From positions 30,144 through 94,143 of the forward strand of contig CALDTV010000006.1 of the NCBI GenBank assembly GCA_937923625.1: a stretch of DNA of 64,000 bases, given 5' to 3'. Numbering within the stretch: the first letter of the stretch is position 1; each line of letters begins with the position of its first letter. The notes beneath the pieces were generated by a model. That model made no database searches. It was not told the DNA's origin and worked only from the letters and a program-made list of their open reading frames with translations. The translations under genes and the position numbers were made by a program. Below, in pieces: positions 25,194 through 40,045 of this stretch. The DNA is from an uncultured Alphaproteobacteria bacterium. Its GTDB lineage: Bacteria > Pseudomonadota > Alphaproteobacteria > Micavibrionales > Micavibrionaceae.

Positions 25194-25223
25194 ACTATAT
25201 TAGCGTTATATTCCTAATCTCAA
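25194..25223 (-). promoter_or_regulatory. candidate sigma-70 promoter of the phage late operon
   Basis: The minus strand has TTGAGA (25218-25223) and TATAGT (25194-25199) with an 18-base spacer. The spacer and flanks contain ATTAG-N10-CTAAT, an inverted repeat that could bind a repressor. The divergent S24 regulator gene starts 86 bases away. A host-type promoter here means a phage polymerase is not needed. Confidence 0.4.
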
Positions 25224-25308
25224 GATATTTTATGATTTTTTTCCTATTTACTTTTGCGCTTAATAATGGGAGTTTAATCCTAAGGCATCAAGAATAAGGA
25301 AAAACAAT

Positions 25309-25956
25309 ATGCTAACCCACGATCAAATTTGGCAGGCGATTGATCGCTTAGCGACCACATTCGGTTACAGCCCTTCGGGTTTGGCAAAACAGGCTGGACT
25401 TGATCCAACCTCCTTTAATAAGAGCAAACGCATTGGTCCTGATGGCAAACCGCGCTGGCCTTCCACCGAAAGCGTGTCGCGCGTTTTATCAGCAACGGGC
25501 GCGAACATGTCTGATTTTGTTTCTATGGTTGAAGATATAGATGTGCAACAACGCCACTCTACTACGCTTATTCCTGTAATTGGTTTTGCACAGGCCGGTA
25601 CGCATGGATTTTTTGATGAGCAAGGATACCCCCAAGGCGGCAGTTGGGACGAAGTCCAATTCCCCGAAGTATCAACAAGTGAAAAAAACAATATTTATGC
25701 GTTGAAAATTAATGGTGATTCAATGGAGCCGCTTTACCGCCAAGGCGATGTGTTGGTCGTCTCCCCCAATTCAAAAATTCGAAAAGCGGATCGCATTGTT
25801 TTAAAAACCACAAATGGCGAAGTCATGGTCAAAGAGTTGGTTAGACAAAATGCGACACATATTGAGATCAAATCTTTGAACCCCGATCATGAAAACCGAA
25901 AAATATCGATGAATGATGTGGCTTGGACAGCCCGTGTATTATGGGTCAGCCAGTAA
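25309..25956 (+). CDS. LexA-like S24 family helix-turn-helix repressor
   Basis: The N-terminal part (residues 1-75) is an Xre-like helix-turn-helix with PSGLAKQAGLDPTSFNKSKR. The C-terminal part is a LexA/UmuD-type S24 domain with the catalytic Ser138 in NGDSMEPLYRQGD, Lys175 in GEVMVKEL, and an Ala-Gly cleavage bond at 96-97. Such repressors cleave themselves when RecA is activated. This subtype is widespread in Alphaproteobacteria as a chromosomal gene, so it may not belong to the phage. Its divergent position beside the late promoter makes it a candidate regulator of that operon. pyrE follows 37 bases later. Confidence 0.88.
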   Translation: MLTHDQIWQAIDRLATTFGYSPSGLAKQAGLDPTSFNKSKRIGPDGKPRWPSTESVSRVLSATGANMSDFVSMVEDIDVQQRHSTTLIPVIGFAQAGTHGFFDEQGYPQGGSWDEVQFPEVSTSEKNNIYALKINGDSMEPLYRQGDVLVVSPNSKIRKADRIVLKTTNGEVMVKELVRQNATHIEIKSLNPDHENRKISMNDVAWTARVLWVSQ

Positions 25957-25993
25957 CAATACTTATTTTAAAAAATATAAAAGAAGAAGAAAA

Positions 25994-26653
25994 ATGGATA
26001 AAGAAACAATCGCTTACGAGGCAGCAAAAATTTTATTAGATACGAAATCTATTATGATTAACACCAAAAAGCCTTTTACTTATACCTCGGGTAAAATAGG
26101 CCCGACTTATTGTGATATACGCCGCCTGATCTCCTTCCCCGAAGCACGCGACAGCCTTATGGGATTTTCTGAAAAAGTAATTGCGCCGTTAAATATTGAT
26201 ATTTTGGCTGGCGGCGAAACCGCTGGTATTCCCTACGCAGGATTTTTAGCGGAGCGCTTGAATATGCCAATGATTTATGTCCGCAAAAAATCCAAAGGCC
26301 ACGGCCGCATGGGACAAATTGAAGGACATATCACACAAGAAGGGCAAAATACTCTTTTGGTAGAAGACTTATTGACAGTTGGTAGCTCACAACAAGTCTT
26401 TGTGAAAGCATTAAGAGAAGTTGGATTAAAGATATCAAATAGTTTTGTTATTTTTTCTTATGATATTTATCCACAGAGTAAAACCAACTTAAGAGAAATG
26501 GATATACAGCTGCACTCTTTGACGAATTGGTGGGCCGTTTTGGATGTTATTAAAAAAGAAAATTATTTTGATGATGAAACAATATCTTCTTTAGAAAGTT
26601 TCTTGAACGCCCCAAATGATTGGGAAGAAAACTTTATTAAGAAAGCTTCCTAA
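25994..26653 (+). CDS. pyrE: orotate phosphoribosyltransferase
   Basis: This cytosolic enzyme joins orotate to PRPP in pyrimidine synthesis. Motifs visible are FTYTSGKIGPTYCDIR, GGETAGIPYAGFLAER, the lysine-rich YVRKKSKGHG loop and the PRPP-binding LLVEDLLTVGSSQ. The open frame extends 27 codons upstream into the S24 gene, but the ATG at 25994 with AGAAGAAG upstream matches the family and gives 219 aa. It likely shares a transcript with the S24 gene and nadK. Confidence 0.92.
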   Translation: MDKETIAYEAAKILLDTKSIMINTKKPFTYTSGKIGPTYCDIRRLISFPEARDSLMGFSEKVIAPLNIDILAGGETAGIPYAGFLAERLNMPMIYVRKKSKGHGRMGQIEGHITQEGQNTLLVEDLLTVGSSQQVFVKALREVGLKISNSFVIFSYDIYPQSKTNLREMDIQLHSLTNWWAVLDVIKKENYFDDETISSLESFLNAPNDWEENFIKKAS

Positions 26654-26673
26654 GAGAAAACAATGCTGATTTC

Positions 26674-27435
26674 ATGAAAAAAATTTCCTTCTTCGCCGCC
26701 GACACCAAAGAGGCTCAACAAGCCTTAGATGATTTAACAAATCTGCATAGCAACACCCCGCTTAAAGATGCCGACGTTGCTGTTGTCTTGGGTGGGGACG
26801 GGACAATGCTGGAAACGCTCCATCATGTCTATCAATCAGGGAAACCGGTTTATGGTATGAATTGCGGCTCCGTTGGTTTTTTGATGAACGATTTTAGTGT
26901 TGATGATTTACACAAACGTCTGAAAGCGACAAAACAGGTCAAAGTTCATCCGCTCGACATGGTTGCCATAGACCAAAACGGTCATCGCCACGAAGCCATT
27001 GCCTTTAACGAAGTCGCCCTTTTACGTGAAACGAGACAAGCCGCCAAGTTACAAATATCGGTTGATAATATCGAACGCATCCCCGAGCTAGTTTGTGATG
27101 GCATTTTATTGGCAACCCCCGCGGGCAGTACGGCTTATAACTTTTCTGCTGGTGGGCCGATCATTCCGCTTTCAGGGAATATGCTTGCCCTTACACCCAT
27201 CAGTGCCTTTCGCCCCCGAAGATGGCGGGGCGCGTTACTGCCATGCCATTTAACGGTAAGAATTAATATTATTAATCCAGAAAAACGCCCCGTGAGTGCC
27301 ACCGCCGATTCAAGTGAATTTCGTGATGTGCAATCTGTGGAAATTTCGCAATCACGCTCCAACACTTGCACATTGTTGTTCGATCCCGAAAATCATTTGG
27401 AAGAACGCATTTTGAAAGAACAATTTATGTCTTAA
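26674..27435 (+). CDS. nadK: NAD kinase
   Basis: The enzyme phosphorylates NAD to NADP. The signature GGDGTMLETLH (near residue 40), the NCGSVGFLMN segment and TPAGSTAYNFSAGGPI are all present. The length, 253 aa, is normal for alphaproteobacteria. It starts 20 bases after pyrE and converges with purC, with 13 bases between the stops; a GC-rich CGCGC/GCGCG hairpin overlapping the purC end may terminate both. Confidence 0.93.
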   Translation: MKKISFFAADTKEAQQALDDLTNLHSNTPLKDADVAVVLGGDGTMLETLHHVYQSGKPVYGMNCGSVGFLMNDFSVDDLHKRLKATKQVKVHPLDMVAIDQNGHRHEAIAFNEVALLRETRQAAKLQISVDNIERIPELVCDGILLATPAGSTAYNFSAGGPIIPLSGNMLALTPISAFRPRRWRGALLPCHLTVRINIINPEKRPVSATADSSEFRDVQSVEISQSRSNTCTLLFDPENHLEERILKEQFMS

Positions 27436-27448
27436 AACCTATCGCGCT

Positions 27449-28303
27449 TTAATTTTTGCGCGGTGGTTTACCTGTTTTCACAGAACGCAGGCGGCGCTTT
27501 TGTCCCAATTCGTTTTCTATCTTATCAAGTCCTTCAAGCTTTTGCTCATCAACATTGCCATCGTCCAAAATACCATCTGCAGGGATTAAGCCTAAACGCT
27601 TGGCGATTTCCTGATACCCCTCGACCAAATCACCTAGATCTTTGCGGAAGCGATCTTTATCCATTCGCTCACCCGTCTTGGCATCCCAAAGGCGGCAATT
27701 ATCAGGCGAAATTTCATCTGCTAAAATAATGTAAAGCTCGTCATACTCACCATATAAACGACCAAATTCTAATTTGAAATCAATCAGGCTCAGGCCAATG
27801 GCAGAGAATAAGCCACACAGAAAATCATTCACACGCAACGCTTGAAAAACAATTTCTTCTAGCTCATATGGGTCAGCCCAACCAAAATTAATGATATGTT
27901 GTTCACTAACAATAGGATCATTGAGCTCATCTTTCTTGTAATAAAACTCAACCAATGGTTGCGCGAAGTAACTCCCCTCTTCCACGCCCAAACGCGGCAC
28001 GATAGATCCCGTGGCAACATTACGAATAACAACTTCAAGCGGTATGATATCAACCTTGCGCACCAACTGCTCGCGCATATTCATTGAACGAATAAAATGC
28101 GTTGGCACACCGACAGTCTCAAGTTTTGTCATAATATGTGCAGAGATGCGATTATTAAGCACACCCTTGCCCGCAATCACTTCATGCTTTGCGCCGTTGC
28201 CTGCCGTCGCATCATCTTTAAAATACTGAATCAGTGTTCCTGGCTCTGGCCCCTCATAAATCGTTTTGGCTTTGCCTTCATAAAGTGGTTTGCTTCTATT
28301 CAT
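27449..28303 (-). CDS. purC: phosphoribosylaminoimidazole-succinocarboxamide synthase
   Basis: SAICAR synthetase adds aspartate to CAIR in purine synthesis. It begins [12 protein letters not shown] and shows [35 protein letters not shown] in the core, and [12 protein letters not shown] take the start as ATG 28303 (five more codons are open). The 284 aa include about 35 residues of basic, Lys/Arg-rich C-terminal tail ([16 protein letters not shown]) beyond the usual length. Confidence 0.93.
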   Translation of the reverse strand: MNRSKPLYEGKAKTIYEGPEPGTLIQYFKDDATAGNGAKHEVIAGKGVLNNRISAHIMTKLETVGVPTHFIRSMNMREQLVRKVDIIPLEVVIRNVATGSIVPRLGVEEGSYFAQPLVEFYYKKDELNDPIVSEQHIINFGWADPYELEEIVFQALRVNDFLCGLFSAIGLSLIDFKLEFGRLYGEYDELYIILADEISPDNCRLWDAKTGERMDKDRFRKDLGDLVEGYQEIAKRLGLIPADGILDDGNVDEQKLEGLDKIENELGQKRRLRSVKTGKPPRKN

Positions 28304-28410
28304 GGTGTAATCTTTCATTTTCTCATTAACCCCATCATATAAACATGGATTATCAAAGTTTCAAATGCTAGGTTAACTATTCAACAGATTCATATAAAAG
28401 GATACAAATT

Positions 28411-28734
28411 ATGGCTGGTTTTGATGACCGCGAAAGCGCTTTTGAAAATAAATTTGCTCTAGATGAGGCTCTGATGTTTAAAGCTGAAGCTAGATGCTGC
28501 AAGCTTTTCGGCTTGTGGTTAGCAGAAAAAATGGGGTTTGGCGAAGAAGAAGCCAATGCCTATGCCGGTACAGTTATCGCCGCGAACCTAGAAGAAGCTG
28601 GCTTTGACGATGTAAAACGTGCCGTTATGCCAGATATTGAGAATAAAGGCTTGGAGATAACAGAAGCAGAAATTGACCAAAAACTAGTTGAGTTTTTTGC
28701 TTTGGCACAACAGCAAGTAAAAGAAGAAGGATAA
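28411..28734 (+). CDS. DUF1476 protein, ATP synthase zeta-type inhibitor
   Basis: This 107-aa helical protein matches the alphaproteobacterial zeta subunit, which inhibits F1-ATPase rotation: FDDRESAFENKFALDEALMF at the N-terminus, then EARCCKLFGLWLAEKMG and a four-helix remainder. AAAGGA precedes the ATG. The gene is a marker of Alphaproteobacteria. It begins a unit with bolA and grxD and is divergent from purC. Confidence 0.9.
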   Translation: MAGFDDRESAFENKFALDEALMFKAEARCCKLFGLWLAEKMGFGEEEANAYAGTVIAANLEEAGFDDVKRAVMPDIENKGLEITEAEIDQKLVEFFALAQQQVKEEG

Positions 28735-28744
28735 GCGTTAAATC

Positions 28745-28981
28745 ATGCCGATGGATGCCGCTTTAATAGAGTCCTTGATTCAAGAAGGAATCCCCGACGC
28801 AAAAGTTACCATCACCGATTTACGTGGCGATGGTGATCATTATGCCGCGCATATTATCTCAAGCGCCTTTGAAGGAAAATCACGCGTACAACAACATCAA
28901 ATGGTTTACAAAGCGTTACGCGGTAAAATGGGCAACGAACTTCACGCGCTCGCGATACAAACATCGGTTCCCGAAGAGTAA
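28745..28981 (+). CDS. bolA: BolA family protein
   Basis: A 78-aa single-domain BolA with DLRGDGDHYAAHIISSAFEG, then KSRVQQHQMVYKALRG, and the HALAI end. BolA proteins bind monothiol glutaredoxins to share an iron-sulfur cluster, and the neighbouring gene is exactly such a glutaredoxin. ATG 28751 is an alternative start two codons later. Confidence 0.92.
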   Translation: MPMDAALIESLIQEGIPDAKVTITDLRGDGDHYAAHIISSAFEGKSRVQQHQMVYKALRGKMGNELHALAIQTSVPEE

Positions 28982-29020
28982 AAAAACACTTTCGATTTTA
29001 AAATTAACAAAGAGATTTTC

Positions 29021-29359
29021 ATGGAAAATATTATATTCGACCAAATACGCAAAACGATTAATGACAATGATGTTGTCCTTTATATGAAAGGGAACGCAGT
29101 CTTTCCACAATGTGGTTTTTCGGCTGCCGTTGCGCAAATTTTAACCCAGCTCGGCGTTAGCTTTAAAGATGTGAATGTTTTAGAAGACACCGTTATTCGT
29201 GAAGCGATCAAAGAATTTACTGAATGGCCGACCATTCCGCAACTCTATGTAAAGGGTGAATTTGTTGGTGGTTGTGACATCGTTCGTGAAATGTATGAAG
29301 CGGGCGAGTTAAAACAATTAATGGATGATAAAAATATCCCCACCAGCCAAGCAGCATAA
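29021..29359 (+). CDS. grxD: monothiol glutaredoxin, Grx4 type
   Basis: The active-site CGFS is at residues 31-34, preceded by YMKGNAVFPQ, where the family more often has KGTP. It is followed by WPTIPQLYVKGEFVGGCDIV, the glutathione-binding segment. Such proteins hold a glutathione-bound [2Fe-2S] cluster for iron-sulfur assembly and pair with BolA. The 112-aa length is usual. It converges on rodA with nine bases between the stops. Confidence 0.94.
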   Translation: MENIIFDQIRKTINDNDVVLYMKGNAVFPQCGFSAAVAQILTQLGVSFKDVNVLEDTVIREAIKEFTEWPTIPQLYVKGEFVGGCDIVREMYEAGELKQLMDDKNIPTSQAA

Positions 29360-29368
29360 ATAAAGCCC

Positions 29369-30496
29369 TTAACTCAATAATTTACTATCTCTATGTATTT
29401 GGCTTGAAAGTATAAGGCCAAAGGCAATGAGTACGGCCAACATTGACGTGCCCCCGTAGGAAACCAGCGGAAGCGGTGCCCCCACAACAGGGATTAAGCC
29501 CATTACCATCGCAATATTGATAAAGACATATAAAAAGAAATTAGTCGTTAAGCCCATCACCAGTAAACGACCAAAATTATGGCGGCATTTTGCGGCAATC
29601 CAAAATCCATAGGCCAGAATAAGTGTTGCAACACCGAGCAAAAATAAACCGCCGAACAGCCCCCATTCTTCTGCCCATAAGGTAAAGATAAAATCTGTTT
29701 GTTTCTCTGGTAAGAAATTTAAGCGGCTTTGCGTGCCTTCCAAAAATCCTTTGCCTTCAATGCCACCAGACCCCAAAGCAATTTTTGATTGCGTAATATG
29801 ATAACCAGATCCAAGCGGATCAGACTCAGGGTTTAAAAAAGTCATGACCCGTTTTTTTTGGTAGTCATGCATGAAATACCATGCAACAGGCAAAGATGCC
29901 AAAGCAGTGCCGCCGCCCAAAAAGAACAACCATAACGGAGCACCTGCCAAAAATATGACCGTAATCCCTGCCATAACAATCATTAAAGACGTTCCTAAAT
30001 CAGGCTGTAATAAAACCAACCCCACAGGCAAGGCAATTAACAAGAAGGGAGGTATGAGAAATTTTAACGCGCATAAATCTTGTTCTGATGCCGCATGAAA
30101 ATATCGTGCCAAAGCCATCACTACGGCGATCTTCATAAATTCTGATGGTTGCAATTGAATAAAGCCTAAATTAATCCAACGCTGTGCGCCCATACCCGTA
30201 AAGCCCATGATCTCCACGATAATAAGCAAAATAAACCCCAAAATATAAATGGGATAAGAGAGCCTAAACCACCATTTAATATTTATCGCGGCAACGATCA
30301 GCAAGGCAATTATGCCCACCGCAAAGCGGCTCATTTGACGTGAGGCCCAAGGGTCTAAATTTCCGTCAGCGGCAGAATAAAGCGCCACAAAACCAATGCA
30401 GGCCATCAAGGTTATTAAAAACAATAACCCCCAGCTCATACTAAAAAATTTTTGGAATAAATTTTGATCTGTATTTAATCGCATATCTTGAAACAT
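29369..30496 (-). CDS. rodA: rod shape-determining glycosyltransferase RodA
   Basis: A SEDS-family polytopic membrane protein (about ten segments, 375 aa) that polymerises lipid II for side-wall growth. Signature stretches include AQRWINLGFIQLQPSEFMK, QPDLGTSLMIV and the C-terminal PLVSYGGTSML. It overlaps the mrdA stop by one base and partners with PBP2 made by that gene. Confidence 0.95.
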   Translation of the reverse strand: MFQDMRLNTDQNLFQKFFSMSWGLLFLITLMACIGFVALYSAADGNLDPWASRQMSRFAVGIIALLIVAAINIKWWFRLSYPIYILGFILLIIVEIMGFTGMGAQRWINLGFIQLQPSEFMKIAVVMALARYFHAASEQDLCALKFLIPPFLLIALPVGLVLLQPDLGTSLMIVMAGITVIFLAGAPLWLFFLGGGTALASLPVAWYFMHDYQKKRVMTFLNPESDPLGSGYHITQSKIALGSGGIEGKGFLEGTQSRLNFLPEKQTDFIFTLWAEEWGLFGGLFLLGVATLILAYGFWIAAKCRHNFGRLLVMGLTTNFFLYVFINIAMVMGLIPVVGAPLPLVSYGGTSMLAVLIAFGLILSSQIHRDSKLLS

Positions 30497-32361
30497 TATG
30501 CCGCCTTTTCGTTCATCGCTTGCGAAAACTTTATATCTGCTGCCGCAGGATTTCTTTTTTGCGTTTCAATTAATAAATCTTTGGCCAACGGTGCCGCAAC
30601 CGCAGATCCGCCTCCACCATGCTCCACAACGACAGAGCAAACATAGCGCGGGTTTGCAATAGGCGCATAGCCAACAAAAAGAGCATGATGGCGAAATTTC
30701 CACTCCAAATCTTCGTTCATAATTCCTTGCGCATAATCCGCACGATTAATTCTTTTCACCTGCGCTGTCCCTGTTTTGCCGCCCATCAACATATCAGGCT
30801 CTTCTATACGGGCTTTAAAGGCAGTTCCATCTTCATTATTTACAGCATCAACCATGCCACGTTTCATCAGGGACAAATTGCTATCCTTTACATCCATTTT
30901 AGGCCATGTGTCAGGAAATAATTTTTTACTCCCCTCATATCCCGCCAGCCATGGCTTCACGGCATAGCCACCATTTACCAAACGTGAGGTCATGACCCCA
31001 AGTTGTAAGGGCGTTGCCAGTAAAAATCCTTGTCCAATGCTCGATACAATCGTTTCGCCAGGACGCCAGAACTTACCATACTTTTTCTCTTTCCACGCTT
31101 TAGTAGGCATCAAGCCTGCGCGCTCTTCGGGTAAGTCAAAATTATATTTTTGACCAAGGCCAAATTTTTCTGCCATTTTCGAAATATTATCAATCCCCAC
31201 CTCTACTGATAATTCATAAAAATACGTATCACATGAGCGCATTAAAGCGCTAACGACATTCATCGAACCATGTCCACTTAATTTCCAGCAATGAAATCTA
31301 TCATTGCCATACTCAAAACGACCTTCGCATTTCACACGCTTGCTAGAATTTGTAAAACCTCCTTCCAGCGCCGCCATCGCTGTTATCATTTTAAAGGTAG
31401 ATCCTGGTGGATATTGTCCTGTCACCGCTTTATTGTTAAACGGGTACAATGGATTATGAAGCAATTCTTGATATTCCCCATGAGAAATCCCACCGACAAA
31501 AAGATTTGGGTCAAAAGCTGGATATGAAGCCAATGCGTAAATCGCCCCCGTATGCGCATCCATAATGACCGCCGAGGCACTTTTATATAGGCTCAAGCGT
31601 TGCTGGCAAAAACGTTGTAACTCAGCATCAATGCTTAAAGAAATTCTCTCCCCTGCCGCACTTTTATTTTGGTTAAGTTCCCTTACCTCGCGTCCGCGAA
31701 CATTGACTTCAAACTGGCTATCTCCCGCCTTCCCTCGAAGCATTTGATCAAATGATTTTTCAATGCCCGTTTTGCCAATTTTAAATCCTGGCATTTTTAA
31801 AACAGGATCATCCGTCATATCAGCTTGACTGACAGAACCCACATAGCCAACCACATGTCCTGTCGCATTATTAAATGGATAATGACGTTTCTCACCTTCT
31901 TCAATCGACACGCCAGCAAGATCTATAATATTAACTTCTAATTTTGAAACATCATCCCAGCTCAAACCATCGGTCACTTCTATAGGCAAAAAAGATGGAG
32001 ATTTTTTTGCCTTTTCAATAACCGCTTCTATTTTGTAATCAGGAATAGGAACTATTTTTGACAATTCTTTTAAAGATATTTCTATATCATCAACTTGTTC
32101 TGGCACGAGTAAAACACGAAAATTTTGATTATTAACAGCTAATGGCACGCCAAAGCGATCAACAATTTTTCCACGTGATGGCGCAAGCATTTTTGTGTTA
32201 ATGCGGTTTTTTTCTGCAAGCATTTTATACTTGCTCCCCTCAGCCAATTGCAGCCATGCCAGACGCAAACCTAAACCACTGATTAAAGCCGCCTGTGCAA
32301 CACCTAAAACAAATGCTCGCCTGGAAAAGGTCTTCATACGTTTTTCTTCATTGTTTAACAT
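30496..32361 (-). CDS. mrdA: penicillin-binding protein 2
   Basis: Class B transpeptidase of the elongasome. An N-terminal cytoplasmic tail and one membrane segment (about residues 13-35) are followed by the dimerisation domain and the penicillin-binding domain. The active-site serine is in GQYPPGSTFKMIT, the second motif is SCD in LMRSCDTYFYE, and the third is GGKTGTAQV. At 621 aa it is full length. It lies between mreD and rodA. Confidence 0.96.
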   Translation of the reverse strand: MLNNEEKRMKTFSRRAFVLGVAQAALISGLGLRLAWLQLAEGSKYKMLAEKNRINTKMLAPSRGKIVDRFGVPLAVNNQNFRVLLVPEQVDDIEISLKELSKIVPIPDYKIEAVIEKAKKSPSFLPIEVTDGLSWDDVSKLEVNIIDLAGVSIEEGEKRHYPFNNATGHVVGYVGSVSQADMTDDPVLKMPGFKIGKTGIEKSFDQMLRGKAGDSQFEVNVRGREVRELNQNKSAAGERISLSIDAELQRFCQQRLSLYKSASAVIMDAHTGAIYALASYPAFDPNLFVGGISHGEYQELLHNPLYPFNNKAVTGQYPPGSTFKMITAMAALEGGFTNSSKRVKCEGRFEYGNDRFHCWKLSGHGSMNVVSALMRSCDTYFYELSVEVGIDNISKMAEKFGLGQKYNFDLPEERAGLMPTKAWKEKKYGKFWRPGETIVSSIGQGFLLATPLQLGVMTSRLVNGGYAVKPWLAGYEGSKKLFPDTWPKMDVKDSNLSLMKRGMVDAVNNEDGTAFKARIEEPDMLMGGKTGTAQVKRINRADYAQGIMNEDLEWKFRHHALFVGYAPIANPRYVCSVVVEHGGGGSAVAAPLAKDLLIETQKRNPAAADIKFSQAMNEKAA

Positions 32362-32375
32362 ACCGTTCGCCTTTG

Positions 32376-32903
32376 CTATCCAAATGCTTTATTTTCAGAT
32401 GGCAAAAAACGATGCACCAAAGCAAAAACTAAACTTGTTAGAGGAAAAATAAATATCGTAAATAAATACCCTTGTAACAAGGTATCTATTTCAATCAACA
32501 TTGTTTTATAAGCACTAAAAAATATCCATTCCAGCGCATAAATACAAAACACCGACAGGCAAAACCCAATCCAAACTAAAAAGAATGACTGCCCTAAAAA
32601 ATAAAGACGTTGATCTGAAATAACCCATTGGAACACTATAAATAAAATAGAATGAAGCCCCAGCGGATATCCAATAACCAAGTCAAAAACCACCCCAAGA
32701 AAAAATACAAAAACGGGTGAGATTAACGTTGGCCTATAAACAGACCAGTAAAAAAGAAACATAAGAGTGAAATACGGCCTTATAGGGCCGCTCATCGGGA
32801 ATGAAAAACTAGACAAGTTGAGCATAAACAAAAATAATGTTGTAAATTGCGCAAGGGATACGCGCCACAACCAATCCAGTCGATTATTAAAAAAATCCGT
32901 CAT
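32376..32903 (-). CDS. mreD: rod shape-determining protein MreD
   Basis: A 175-aa membrane protein with five or six hydrophobic segments and the typical GPIRPYFTLMFLFYWSVYRP and FDLVIGYPLGLHSI stretches. MreD is the least conserved of the rod genes, but the position between mreC and mrdA supports the call. It starts 11 bases after mreC. Confidence 0.9.
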   Translation of the reverse strand: MTDFFNNRLDWLWRVSLAQFTTLFLFMLNLSSFSFPMSGPIRPYFTLMFLFYWSVYRPTLISPVFVFFLGVVFDLVIGYPLGLHSILFIVFQWVISDQRLYFLGQSFFLVWIGFCLSVFCIYALEWIFFSAYKTMLIEIDTLLQGYLFTIFIFPLTSLVFALVHRFLPSENKAFG

Positions 32904-32914
32904 GAATATGTCTT

Positions 32915-33790
32915 TTATTCAGCAATATTTCGCTGCTGAGCGGGAATATAATTCGTATCCGTTTTTGAATCCAAGACACGCACATACGTCACCTGATTCA
33001 TATTTGTGTATGGCCTCACAGCTAGTTGCTGATTGTCACTTTTGATAATGCGACCAATAGGAAGCCCAGGTAAGAAAACGCCACCATGTCCAGATGTTAC
33101 AACCCGCATCCCTTCGGTTATGCCCGCGTCATTTGGAATATGCTTCAGTTCAAGTAAATCAGTGTTATTACCAACTAATATTGCTTTTTGGCTTGTGCCC
33201 TCAATAAGAATTGGCACGCGAGAGTTAATATCCGTTAATAACAATATACGAGACGAGTTTCTTCCCGCTTCAATTATCCGTCCAGCCATGCCTTCTCCGG
33301 CTAAAACTGCTTGATTTTTCTGAACACCTTCATTTTGACCTGCCGCAACAAGAAGCGTTTTAACAAACGCATTGCCAGCATCAGAAATAACACGTGCCGT
33401 TACAAATTTATGTTCTCTATCGATTTTAAAATTCAGCAATTTATGCAAAGATTGGTTTTCGGCCTGCAACATTAAGGCGCTTTGATACCACTCTTTTAAA
33501 CGGGCATTTTCAGCGCTAAGCTTCGCATTTTCAGCTTTTAACTCAGCAACACCTGATACGCTAGTGATTGTTGCCGCAAGATTTTGAAAAGGGCTAGAGA
33601 TTGCAGACAAAACAGGGCTGACGATATCCGTTACCAATAAACGAACAGAAGAGCCCGTTTTAGGCTGTATAAGCAGCACAGAAAACAAGATGAGTGACAA
33701 AATAAGACAGATTAACTTCCCATTACGACCTGCCAACAACAAGGTCGGGGCAACAACCGAAATATTTTTTGAGAGCATGTCTGATTTCAT
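32915..33790 (-). CDS. mreC: rod shape-determining protein MreC
   Basis: A bitopic protein: one membrane segment at about residues 27-42, a coiled coil (AELKAENAKLSAENARLKEW) and a periplasmic beta domain that binds PBP2. The motif GMRVVTSGHGGVFLPGLPIG near the C-terminus is diagnostic. The 291-aa length is usual. It follows mreB by 101 bases that hold a hairpin. Confidence 0.94.
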   Translation of the reverse strand: MKSDMLSKNISVVAPTLLLAGRNGKLICLILSLILFSVLLIQPKTGSSVRLLVTDIVSPVLSAISSPFQNLAATITSVSGVAELKAENAKLSAENARLKEWYQSALMLQAENQSLHKLLNFKIDREHKFVTARVISDAGNAFVKTLLVAAGQNEGVQKNQAVLAGEGMAGRIIEAGRNSSRILLLTDINSRVPILIEGTSQKAILVGNNTDLLELKHIPNDAGITEGMRVVTSGHGGVFLPGLPIGRIIKSDNQQLAVRPYTNMNQVTYVRVLDSKTDTNYIPAQQRNIAE

Positions 33791-33832
33791 AACAACCGGG
33801 GAGTCAAATAATTATCCTATAAAATTACTGGA

Positions 33833-33855
33833 AAACCTTGCTTATCACAAGGTTT
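33833..33855 (-). terminator. hairpin between mreB and mreC, possible attenuator
   Basis: A perfect 8-bp stem AAACCTTG / CAAGGTTT with a 7-base loop, followed on the minus strand by only a few T. It could reduce read-through from mreB into mreC or protect the mreB mRNA end. Confidence 0.4.
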
Positions 33856-33891
33856 ATAACGATTTATAAGCCTTTATTGCCAAATTTTGGC

Positions 33892-34947
<1,056 letters not shown>

Positions 34948-35046
34948 TCAAAAAGACGTTAAATTGATTTGAATGATCTATAGCAAAGAATATAGATCCA
35001 TGCATCCCCTAACTTAGGAAATTTGAAAGGTTATGGACAAAATAAA

Positions 35047-35066
35047 AGCCCGCAAAAAAGCGGGCT
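35047..35066 (-). terminator. intrinsic terminator after rpmJ
   Basis: A 7-bp perfect stem AGCCCGC / GCGGGCT with a 6-base T loop on the minus strand, followed by TTTATTTT. It lies 33 bases after the rpmJ stop. Confidence 0.75.
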
Positions 35067-35099
35067 GTTCATCTTTAAAGATTTTATGATTACAAAAGC

Positions 35100-35225
35100 T
35101 TAACCTTGGCGGGCTTTAAAACGCTTATTCTTCTTATTAATAACATAAACGCGCCCGCGACGGCGGATAACACGACAGTTTCTGTCACGTTTCTTTAATG
35201 TTTTCAATGAGTTAACAACTTTCAT
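35100..35225 (-). CDS. rpmJ: 50S ribosomal protein L36
   Basis: A 41-aa basic protein beginning [20 protein letters not shown] and ending [10 protein letters not shown]. Only one cysteine remains, so it is the zinc-free (type B, C-minus) form found in many alphaproteobacteria. L36 binds 23S rRNA in the large subunit. It is a single-gene unit with its own terminator. Confidence 0.93.
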   Translation of the reverse strand: MKVVNSLKTLKKRDRNCRVIRRRGRVYVINKKNKRFKARQG

Positions 35226-35378
35226 GGTCTTATACCTTATTCAAATCTTTTAATTATGAACGGACAATACGGCCTTACCCGCTCGATTGTCAAGCCTAGA
35301 GCGCCAGAAATCTCGCATGGACTCCAAAATACTATAGTTAATGATGGAAAACATACAAATTTCGCATAAACTAAGTTC

Positions 35379-40031
<4,653 letters not shown>

Positions 40032-40045
40032 GGTCCCGCCCTGCC

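Noticed and set aside
20958..25285. Four TCCTAA/TTAGGA copies as a shared repressor operator set
   Set aside because: At least one (20961) is the ribosome site of pilZ, and AGGA-type ribosome sites give the same letters in other phage gaps; only the perfect dyad at 20842 is kept.
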